The translations under genes were made by a program, and so were the position numbers. From Paucidesulfovibrio gracilis DSM 16080 (lineage in GTDB: Bacteria > Desulfobacterota > Desulfovibrionia > Desulfovibrionales > Desulfovibrionaceae), in assembly GCF_900167125.1 (NCBI RefSeq), contig NZ_FUYC01000014.1, positions 1 to 53,680 on the forward strand: a DNA stretch of 53,680 nucleotides, in the 5' to 3' direction. Under the pieces are notes generated by a model that saw only the letters and a program-made list of their open reading frames with translations, searched no databases and was not told the origin of the DNA. Of this stretch, positions 24,130 to 31,563 are shown piece by piece (positions within the stretch are counted from its first letter, which is position 1; the number at the start of each line of letters is the position of its first letter).

Positions 24130-25008
24130 TTACCCCAGCAATCCCGCTTGTTGCGCCACGTCCAGGCATTGGGACGACTGGTTCAGGGGATAGAGGTGGA
24201 TTCCAGGGGCACCGCCGTTCAGCAGCCCCTGCACTTGCTGCACGGCGTGGGCGGTTCCCACTTCGCGCACGGCGTCATCTCCGCCTTGGGCGTGGGCTTT
24301 TTCCAGGGCGGCGTATAGATTTCCCGGAATGGCCGCGCCGCACAGAGAGAGGATGCGCCGTGCCGAGGCCATGGTTCGCAAGGGCATGATTCCTGGAATC
24401 ACCGGCTTATGACATCCCTGATCCGCCAGCCGTTCCACCATGTCGAAGTAGCGGCGGTTGTCGAAGAAAAGCTGGGTCACGCCGAAATCCGATCCCGCAT
24501 CAAGCTTGAACCGGAGCATATCAATATCGGCCTGTACGCTGGGGGATTGCGGATGCGGTTCCGGATACGCGGCCACGCCCAGGGCTATGTCCGGGTATGA
24601 CTTGCGGATGTGCTCCACCAGGTCCGACGCGTGCTGCAAGGGAGCGTCCCCGTCCGGACCGTTGCCGTCGGTGCCGTCGCCGCGAAGCGCCAGGACATTG
24701 TTTATCCCGTTGGCCTGGAATTGGGCGAGGGCGTCGTCCACGCCTTTTGGCTCGAGACCGCAACAGGTCAGGTGCGGCATAACTCTGTACCCCAGAGCGG
24801 TGTGCAGCATGTTGGCCGCCTGCAACGTGCCGCGTCCTCCGCCGCCCCCGGCTCCGCAAGTCACGGAAACGAACAAGGGGTGCAGCACCTTAAGCTCCTC
24901 CCCCACGCGCAGCATGCGCTGGCGGGCCTCTTCATCCCGCGGGGGAAAAAATTCAAAGGAAACAAACGGCGTTCCGGGCCGGATCAGGTCGGGGATTCGT
25001 TCTTGCAT
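24130..25008 (-). CDS. metF: 5,10-methylenetetrahydrofolate reductase
   Basis: A 292-residue FAD enzyme that reduces 5,10-methylene-THF to 5-methyl-THF, for methionine synthesis or, in some anaerobes, the C1 pathway. The N-terminal VSFEFFPPRDEEA and the later LALRGDGTD are MetF hallmarks, as is FGVTQLFFDNRRYFD. The ATG at 25008 has AGGAG at a good distance; the 29 codons upstream are not supported. No met genes are adjacent. Confidence 0.95.
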   Translation of the reverse strand: MQERIPDLIRPGTPFVSFEFFPPRDEEARQRMLRVGEELKVLHPLFVSVTCGAGGGGGRGTLQAANMLHTALGYRVMPHLTCCGLEPKGVDDALAQFQANGINNVLALRGDGTDGNGPDGDAPLQHASDLVEHIRKSYPDIALGVAAYPEPHPQSPSVQADIDMLRFKLDAGSDFGVTQLFFDNRRYFDMVERLADQGCHKPVIPGIMPLRTMASARRILSLCGAAIPGNLYAALEKAHAQGGDDAVREVGTAHAVQQVQGLLNGGAPGIHLYPLNQSSQCLDVAQQAGLLG

Positions 25009-25523
25009 GGGTGGCTCCTGGCGATCAGCTTGTTGGGGTGGCGTTTGGTCGTTGGGGAAATATTTCGGTCTTTGCGCATGGATTTTCCGCATCAAGCAGG
25101 AACGTGTTGGGTGTTTGGGCTGCTGCGCCGCGTCCCACGTTACCGCATGGACCGATACGGGCTGGTCCAGTGTTGTCTTTGGCGTATCGTTATATTCGGT
25201 TATTGTGATATATCGTTCTACGCATCTTTTTCCCAGGGGTCAAGCCGGGATTGTTTGGCCGGGATTGTTTGGCAGGGAGTTTCAGGAACAAGTCCGGCTC
25301 GTCCTGAAATGGAGCAAGGCAGCCCGCGGAGCCGTGAGCGTATGCAACGCATGCCCCTTGGTTGGCGGATACAAGGATGCGGGAGCGTGCTGTTCTTTTC
25401 ACGGCCGTGGCGCATGGCGCTGTCCCGTAACCTGGCCTGTGAACGGGTCCGGGGGGGGGCAGCAGGGAGTGGCGGGGACAGATAGATCGTCTAAGGGCGG
25501 GGCGAAAAAGGGTTCGGCTGTGA
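25009..25523. other. Gene-free stretch between metF and the DinB-family gene
   Basis: 515 bp. It should hold the metF promoter, which I cannot place with confidence. A perfect 14-bp tandem duplication lies at 25245-25272, and a run of nine G at about 25451-25459. Open frames across it show no ribosome sites or recognisable domains. Confidence 0.45.
25245..25272. repeat. 14-bp perfect tandem duplication
   Basis: CCGGGATTGTTTGG occurs twice head to tail (25245-25258, 25259-25272) in the metF upstream region. Confidence 0.8.
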
Positions 25524-26021
25524 TCAGGTCTGTTGTGAGGGACCGGTGTACGAACTAAGCAGGTGCCGGGGCGCGTGCGTGGCGCCGAGCAGCCGCAGGA
25601 GGGTGGTCAATTCACCACGGTGGTGCGCGGCATGCTGTGCCATGTGGAGCAAAATCACGTCCAGGGGGCGTTCCTGCTGCCGACCGGCCAGGTCAACGTA
25701 CCCGATGGTCCGCTGCAAATCCTTGGGAGCGATGACCAGCAGATAGGCGAGCATGGCTTCTTCCTGCCGCGCCAGAATTTCCTTCATATTGATCAGGCTG
25801 GAAAAGAATGCCTCGCCCGGCAGGTGTTCAAGGGAGATGCCCTCCCGGCAGCGCAGGCTCCAAAGCCGGTCAACGCCGACGATATGTGCCAGGGTGCCGA
25901 ACACGCTGTTGTAGGGGCATTCCAACGGTGTGTGAATCAGGTGCTCCACCTGACCGGCGGCTTCAATGCAATCCATGGTTGATGCGTAGTGGTGACACAT
26001 CAATTCCCGCATAGCGTGCAT
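25524..26021 (-). CDS. DinB-family metalloprotein
   Basis: A 165-residue four-helix protein. The three metal-binding histidines of the DinB/YfiT fold are visible: one in LAHIVGVDRLW and two in the C-terminal HMAQHAAHHRGEL. Members are induced by DNA damage in Bacillus or act as thiol transferases; the function of this one is not known. GGGAGA lies 10 nt before the ATG. The gene is alone. Confidence 0.82.
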   Translation of the reverse strand: MHAMRELMCHHYASTMDCIEAAGQVEHLIHTPLECPYNSVFGTLAHIVGVDRLWSLRCREGISLEHLPGEAFFSSLINMKEILARQEEAMLAYLLVIAPKDLQRTIGYVDLAGRQQERPLDVILLHMAQHAAHHRGELTTLLRLLGATHAPRHLLSSYTGPSQQT

Positions 26022-26286
26022 GGGATGTATCTCCCGGGAGAATCGGTTCCGAGTCGGTCAGCATATGATCATCCGGCATGGCCGGCTTGTTTGCGACGCG
26101 GGGAAAACGATGCACGCCGTTCTTTACCCGCTTTTTTATAGAAGAGCGCATTCCGGGATCGTTTGTCAACTCTGATCCGGGAATGCGTTGGATAGGGGCG
26201 TGCGGAAAACGGTTCGTGTCAGAGCCGGCTTGTTATTTTTTTGGGGGAGAGCAGTTCAGGGAAAAGCCGCGTGGTGACGAAGGTTG

Positions 26287-27378
26287 CTATTTCGCGGGCC
26301 TGGAGCAAGCGTGGTCGCCACGTTCCCGGATGGCCCTGTCCGGGTCGTCCAGGTGGAAAAAGACCCGGATCCGCTCGTACACCAATTCCGGCGTGAGCGC
26401 ATAGAGGCATTCCAGGGTGCCGAGGCGGCAGGTGGACTTGTTGCAGCCCAGGCAGGTGTATTCTCCGGGGCGCTCGTTGCGGATGTACCCATGCTGGGGG
26501 GAGGGAAAGGTCCAGGAACCGGGTTTATTGGAACCGAGCACGGCCATGCTGGGAGTCCCCACGGCAACGGCCAGGTGGCGGGGGGAGGAACAGTTGCCGA
26601 AATGGGCGTGGGCGTGGCGAATGATGGCGGCAACCTCGCGCAGGGTGGTTTGTTTCTCCGGCAGGATACAGCCGTCGGGATTGCCGGCCTGTTGCCAGAT
26701 GTTTCGCACCTCTTGCTCCTCACCCGGGCCATAGAGCAGAAAAAGGCGCAGACGCGGGTGGCGGGCCGCCAGCATGGACAGCAGCCTGGCATAATATTCA
26801 GCGGGCCATTTGCGGGTGATGCGGCGGTGGGTCATGTCCAGGGTCATGAGCATGGTGGAGCTGTCCACGCCCTGCTTGGCGAGGTATTGTTTTCCCCAGG
26901 CGAGTTCCTCTTCCGTGAGGTGCAATTCCGGAGGCTGGCCGCTCCAGGCAACGCCCAGAGGCTCCAGCACCCCGGCCTTGGCCTTGGCTGCGTACCCTTT
27001 GCCCACGGCACCGAAGCGGTTGTAAAACAGCTTGTTGTACCATCTGGGTTTGTAGGAAAGGCGCACCGGAGCGCGGCTGCAGAGCGTGGCCAGGCGCAGA
27101 CGCACAAACTGTTGCAGGTCGATGGCCAGATCGAACCGTTCCCGGAGCAGGCCGGAATACAGGCCCATGGTTCCCGAAAGTCCGGCTTTTTTGTCGATGG
27201 TCCAGATCTTGGTCAACAGGGGATTGTTTTCCAGCATGGGGCGGCACTTTTGTTCTGTAAGAAAATGCAGCTCAGCCTGTGGAAAGCGTTCATGCAGCAG
27301 GCGGACACAGGGGGTGGCCAAAAGCACGTCCCCGATTTGGTGCTGCTGACAGATGAGGATTTTATGAAAGTCCTGCAA
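26287..27378 (-). CDS. ADP-heptose:LPS heptosyltransferase-like protein (GT9)
   Basis: A 363-residue GT-B fold enzyme of family 9. KILICQQHQIGDVLLATP at the start and the later HAHAHFGNCSSPRHLAVAVG are the family marks, and the histidine-rich HFGNCSSP block replaces the usual HDSG-type motif. It probably adds a heptose to the LPS core. Near the C-terminus is a four-cysteine cluster (Cys309, Cys312, Cys317, Cys324) that could bind metal. The only reasonable start is a TTG at 27378, with AGG 9 nt upstream; no ATG or GTG lies near. Confidence 0.88.
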   Translation of the reverse strand: MQDFHKILICQQHQIGDVLLATPCVRLLHERFPQAELHFLTEQKCRPMLENNPLLTKIWTIDKKAGLSGTMGLYSGLLRERFDLAIDLQQFVRLRLATLCSRAPVRLSYKPRWYNKLFYNRFGAVGKGYAAKAKAGVLEPLGVAWSGQPPELHLTEEELAWGKQYLAKQGVDSSTMLMTLDMTHRRITRKWPAEYYARLLSMLAARHPRLRLFLLYGPGEEQEVRNIWQQAGNPDGCILPEKQTTLREVAAIIRHAHAHFGNCSSPRHLAVAVGTPSMAVLGSNKPGSWTFPSPQHGYIRNERPGEYTCLGCNKSTCRLGTLECLYALTPELVYERIRVFFHLDDPDRAIRERGDHACSRPAK

Positions 27379-27586
27379 GGTGTGTATCCTGTATGTCGGT
27401 TCGGCCCCGACCGAGGGTGACGGGCGCGGCGTGGTCCGGCGGCCATCTCTGGGGATTGGTCCGGTGGGCCTTGGGAACCGTGAAATGTTGTGTTTTGGAA
27501 CCGCTAGTCCCTACCCTTTTTTTCCGTGGGCTTCAATGTGCGGCAATCGGGGCGCCACGCAGCGGCTCCAGCCGTGTACGCTCATG

Positions 27587-27620
27587 AAAAAGGCGCTCCC
27601 CCGTGTTGGGAGAGCGCCTT
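27587..27620 (-). terminator. Terminator of the LysM lipoprotein gene
   Basis: On the minus strand, AAGGCGCTCTCCC pairs with GGGGAGCGCCTT (one small bulge) and is followed by TTTT. It lies 33 nt after the stop codon. Confidence 0.88.
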
Positions 27621-27653
27621 GCGGTATCTCTATCGTATGAGCGGCTGTCGGGC

Positions 27654-28106
27654 TTAGAAGCTGTAGCCGAGGTTGGCGCGCATTTGCGCCGGGATCACGG
27701 CCTCTGCGCCTGGCTCCAGAGCCTGCCAGGGAGCGCCGGCCATCTTGCGGCCGTCCTTGACTTCGTCCATGGAGAAGTCACGGGGCACGGAGAAAGTCTG
27801 TCCGGGGTAGATCAGGTCAGGGTTCTTGATCTGGTCACGGTTGGCCTTGTAGATGAGCGGCCACATGAACGGATCGTTGTAGATCTGCTGGTATTCAGCG
27901 ATCCACCACAGGCATTCACCCTTGGACACGCTGTGGCTGGTGGGCAGTTGGGCGTAGTCCTGCTCATAACGCTGCATGGGCGTGAGCACCTCGTCCACTT
28001 TTTGTTCCTTCACCACCACGGTCTCGGGCTCGGTTTTTACCTTCTTGGAACAGCCCCAGACAAAGACGAGGCTGAGGGCAACCGAAATCAAAAGCAATTT
28101 TTTCAT
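27654..28106 (-). CDS. LysM-domain lipoprotein
   Basis: A 150-residue exported protein. A short signal peptide ends at the lipobox FVWGC (Cys18). A charged linker precedes a LysM domain (HSVSKGECLWWIAEYQQIYNDP then WPLIYKANRDQI and PDLIYPGQTFSVP), which binds peptidoglycan. GAGGAGG precedes the ATG at 28106. Upstream in-frame codons were rejected because they cross the ribosome site. It follows the unknown gene 28165-28929 by 58 bp and may share its transcript. Likely an envelope protein; no partner is known. Confidence 0.92.
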   Translation of the reverse strand: MKKLLLISVALSLVFVWGCSKKVKTEPETVVVKEQKVDEVLTPMQRYEQDYAQLPTSHSVSKGECLWWIAEYQQIYNDPFMWPLIYKANRDQIKNPDLIYPGQTFSVPRDFSMDEVKDGRKMAGAPWQALEPGAEAVIPAQMRANLGYSF

Positions 28107-28164
28107 TTTTTTCCGCCTCCTCAATTGGGTAAAGAAATGACAGCCTTGCACATACGTATAAGGG

Positions 28165-28929
28165 TCAAGAATGAATACTAAGGGACCAATTATCAATAAT
28201 TTTTTTTTCCTGCAAGACAATTTTATGGTTTGGGTTGATTTTATACGCTTCTGTAACAGCTTCCTCGGCCTGGTCCATCCACCCGCCCAGACGCAGACTG
28301 CGCGATGCGAGAATGTAAAGCATCCACGGCCGACCCGCATAAATACCGTTTACCAGGGCGTCGTACAGTTCGCAAAACACGGCCCGGACCATGGAGTTCT
28401 GGGAAAAGATGAACCGGGCAAGCAGAGCATTTTCACTATGGCGGGAAAGATACACGGGCAAGAGGCGCTTGCACTGGTCCAGAATCACCCGGATGCGGGC
28501 GATTTCACGCCGCATGGATTCCTCGGTCTGCGCGGGCAGGGAAAGCAATTGTCCGGCCACGTCATGCCCGTGCGCGCCTTCCACGGCCATTTCCCGCAAC
28601 CAGGGCGCGTAGGTCATTTGCTGGTAGATGTCTTCCTTGAGCTTGATGCATTCATGGAAGATGTACCCCATGCCCCAGTCCAGAAACCGTCCCTGAATGG
28701 GGTCGTCCGGATCGTTGCGGAACACGTGGTGGGCTGTGTCCTTGAGCCGCCAGAGCAGCCCCTTGAAGCCTTCTTCGCCGATGAGGTCGCGCAACTGGTC
28801 GAAATCCATGCTGCCCAGACGGTCATAGCGTTCGAACTGCTCGTCCAGGGTCATGCACGCCTGGCAGAAGTTCCGGAACATGTCCCGCACAAATTCGGGA
28901 CGCTTTGCCATAATCCACGCTTTGGACAT
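28165..28929 (-). CDS. Unrecognised protein between Lon-like protease 1 and the LysM gene
   Basis: A 254-residue protein without signal peptide. I do not recognise the family. It is largely helical and charged; the C-terminus (LGGWMDQAEEAVTEAYKIN) resembles a tetratricopeptide-type helix pair. The stretch QCKRLLPVYLSRHSENALLARF lies in the middle. GGAGGAAAT sits just before the ATG at 28929. It starts 55 bp after the Lon-like gene, so an operon is likely, and the protein could be a partner or substrate of that protease. The last 120 bp are more AT-rich than the rest. Confidence 0.75.
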   Translation of the reverse strand: MSKAWIMAKRPEFVRDMFRNFCQACMTLDEQFERYDRLGSMDFDQLRDLIGEEGFKGLLWRLKDTAHHVFRNDPDDPIQGRFLDWGMGYIFHECIKLKEDIYQQMTYAPWLREMAVEGAHGHDVAGQLLSLPAQTEESMRREIARIRVILDQCKRLLPVYLSRHSENALLARFIFSQNSMVRAVFCELYDALVNGIYAGRPWMLYILASRSLRLGGWMDQAEEAVTEAYKINPNHKIVLQEKKIIDNWSLSIHS

Positions 28930-28984
28930 GCATTTCCTCCGACTTGGAAGCGTACGGCATATTTGGCCCGAGTTCAACGGCTTC

Positions 28985-31411
28985 TCAGGATGGACCGCCT
29001 CCGGCACCGTAGGCGCGGGCCAGCCGGGCAAACTCGGCCAGCCGGCGGTCTGCGGCGTGGTAGAGCGTGCCGGTGGCGAATCCGCCCTTGGCGTCGCGAC
29101 GGTCCACGGGCATCCCCGTGAGGATGCGCATGGCCTGTTCCACGCTGGAGACCGGATAAATGCGGAAGGTGCCGTTTTCCACGGCCTGGAGCACGTCGTC
29201 CCGCAACATGAGGTTGGCCACGTTGTCCTTGGGGATGAGCACGCCCTGCTCGCCCGTGAGACCATGACGGCGGCAGACTTCGAAAAATCCTTCGATCTTG
29301 CGGTTCACCCCGCCCACGGCCATGATCTGCCCGGACTGGCTCACCGCGCCGGTGAACGCATAGGAAAGGTTGATGGGGACGCCGGAAAGGGCCGAAAGTA
29401 GGGCGGCCAGTTCCGCGCCCGAAGCGGAGTCCCCTTCCACGCCCGCATAGCTTTGCTCAAAGCAGAGGCTGCCGGTCATGACGATGGGCTTGTCCTGGGC
29501 GAACAGGCCCAGGAGATAGCTCTTCAGGATCATCATGCCTTTGGTATGGATGGGACCGCCGAGCTGGGCCTCGCGCTCCAGGTCCAGAATGCCGCCATGC
29601 CCCACGCCCACGGTGCAGGAAATCTGGTGGGGCAGGCCGAATTCGTAGTCGCCGAACAGGGTCACGGACAAACCGTTGCAGCGGCCCACGGCCTGGCCCG
29701 AGGTGGCCACCTTGATGATCTCCCGCTCATAGTCGCCCATGTATTCCTCTTCAAAGAGGTTGGACCGAAAGTCGCGGGTGCCAACGGCCTCGCGCAGGTG
29801 CGCCGCGCCCACCATGGCCTTGCCGTCCATTTCCGCCAGGGCCGAGGCCTCGATCATGCGTTCGCGCACCAGGGGGAATTGCAGGGACAGTTTTTTCTGG
29901 TCCTCGGCCAGCCTGGAGGAGAAGTCCACCAGCCCGGCCAGGGCCGCACGGTCAAAGGGCAGCAGTTCGGCCTCGCGCACAATGCGGCCGAGCACGGTCA
30001 GGTAGTGCCGGATGTTGGGCATGGTGCGCGGCGCTGTGGACTGCATGTGCGCCTTGAGCTTGAAGAATTTCTGGAACCGGTCGTCGTGGTAGAGCAGCGC
30101 CTCGTAGTGCTCGTCCGAACCGATGAGCACGATCTTGAGGTCCAGCGGGATACATTCCGGCTCAATGGTGCGGGTGCGGGCCTGTTCCTGGTCCACGGGA
30201 TCCTCAATGCGGGAGTGTCCGGCGCGCAGGGCGCGAAGCAGTCCTTCCCAGGAAGAGGAGCTGGAGAGCAGATCATCGGTATTGAGCAGCAAAAAGCCGT
30301 TGTTGGCCTTGTGCAGACTGCCGGGACGTATCAGGGTGTGGTCGGTGTAGAGTGAGCCGAGTTCGGCCTCGCGTTCAATGCTGCCCAGCAGGTTGAAGGT
30401 GGTGGGATGGTCCTCCACCACCACGGGCGCGCCCTTGGTCGGGCCGTTATCCACGAAAAGGTTCACCTCAAAACGGGAAAACTGGTCGTCCCCGGAGGCG
30501 TCGCCCTGGCTTGCCGCCGCAGCTCCGGCCGGAGTGTTGGCCGTGGATTCCTTGGGCAGGAACATGTCCACGTTTTCCACCAGGTCATCTTCCGCGGCCT
30601 TGAGGTAGGCGGTCAGCTTTTCATTGTCGCCGAAGCGCTCCCGCAGGGGCTGCAAACATTCCGTGACCACTTCGCGGGCAATGGCGCGTTGTAATTCCAG
30701 CTCTTTGCGCTTGAGTCCCTTTTCGCTCTGGTTGATCTGCCGCAGAAAGGTGCTGATCTCCGAGAGGACGTTGTCTCCCTCGCGCTTGAGCCGATCGCGC
30801 TCCTTTTTGGGCAGCTTGTCAAAACTGCCGTCCTCCATGGGTTCGCCGTCCACCAGCGGAGCCAGGGTCAATGCCCCGGCGTCATCCATGTCCAGGCGGA
30901 AGTTTTTTTCCCGGGCCGCGTCCTCCATCTGGGAGAACAGTTCTTCGCGCTGCCGGGTATGGCTCTTGAACAGGGATTCGTGCTGGCTGTGGTAGGCGTC
31001 CCGTTCAAAGTGGGCGGGCAGGTCCGCACGGATGGCGTTCAGCGCCTTGGACATGGCGTTTTTGAACTGTCGTCCTTGCCCGGCGGTCAGGGACACGGCC
31101 AGGGGCCGGTCCGCATCGTCGAAATTGTGCAGGTAGAGCCAGTCCGGGGGCGTGGCCGCCTTTTTTGCGGCGGGGCGCAGGTGGTCGCGGACAAAGTAGG
31201 TCCGGCCCATGTTGGCCTCCCCCGCGACAAAAATATTATATTCATTTCCTTTGATGCGCAGAGCCAGCTCCAGCGCCTGGATGGCCCGGGGCTGAAATTT
31301 GGAATAGCCGTTGCCCGCAGGAATTTCGCGGCTATCGGCATAGGGAATGCGGTCAGGGTGCAGGGAGGCTCCAAGATGGCGGTGAGCCAGGGGTTTGGGT
31401 ATGCTGGTCAT
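28985..31411 (-). CDS. Lon-like AAA_32 protease 1
   Basis: An 808-residue protease of the LonB/LonC-like group (AAA_32 N-terminal region, Lon proteolytic domain). The catalytic pair is Ser662 (VEGDSASGAEL) and Lys705 (GGVNRKIEGF), 43 residues apart as in E. coli Lon (Ser679/Lys722). The P-loop reads GEANMGRT (residues 64-71): the key lysine is arginine, so ATP use may be impaired. AGAGAGGA precedes the ATG at 31411; the long in-frame extension upstream runs over the start of the divergent kinase gene and was rejected. A paralogue of similar length is at 36593-39067. Confidence 0.92.
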   Translation of the reverse strand: MTSIPKPLAHRHLGASLHPDRIPYADSREIPAGNGYSKFQPRAIQALELALRIKGNEYNIFVAGEANMGRTYFVRDHLRPAAKKAATPPDWLYLHNFDDADRPLAVSLTAGQGRQFKNAMSKALNAIRADLPAHFERDAYHSQHESLFKSHTRQREELFSQMEDAAREKNFRLDMDDAGALTLAPLVDGEPMEDGSFDKLPKKERDRLKREGDNVLSEISTFLRQINQSEKGLKRKELELQRAIAREVVTECLQPLRERFGDNEKLTAYLKAAEDDLVENVDMFLPKESTANTPAGAAAASQGDASGDDQFSRFEVNLFVDNGPTKGAPVVVEDHPTTFNLLGSIEREAELGSLYTDHTLIRPGSLHKANNGFLLLNTDDLLSSSSSWEGLLRALRAGHSRIEDPVDQEQARTRTIEPECIPLDLKIVLIGSDEHYEALLYHDDRFQKFFKLKAHMQSTAPRTMPNIRHYLTVLGRIVREAELLPFDRAALAGLVDFSSRLAEDQKKLSLQFPLVRERMIEASALAEMDGKAMVGAAHLREAVGTRDFRSNLFEEEYMGDYEREIIKVATSGQAVGRCNGLSVTLFGDYEFGLPHQISCTVGVGHGGILDLEREAQLGGPIHTKGMMILKSYLLGLFAQDKPIVMTGSLCFEQSYAGVEGDSASGAELAALLSALSGVPINLSYAFTGAVSQSGQIMAVGGVNRKIEGFFEVCRRHGLTGEQGVLIPKDNVANLMLRDDVLQAVENGTFRIYPVSSVEQAMRILTGMPVDRRDAKGGFATGTLYHAADRRLAEFARLARAYGAGGGPS

Positions 31412-31563
31412 ATCCTCTCTCTTACGGCGTTGTTTCGGGCAGTGGCCCGATAACCGGACACTAAGGGCTTTGAACCGGTTTGTCACGGTCTGCCGGACCG
31501 GAATCCCCGGGGCGGAACGCGTGAGCGCTTGAATTCGGCTCCGCCTGCTGATAACGCAGTGAC

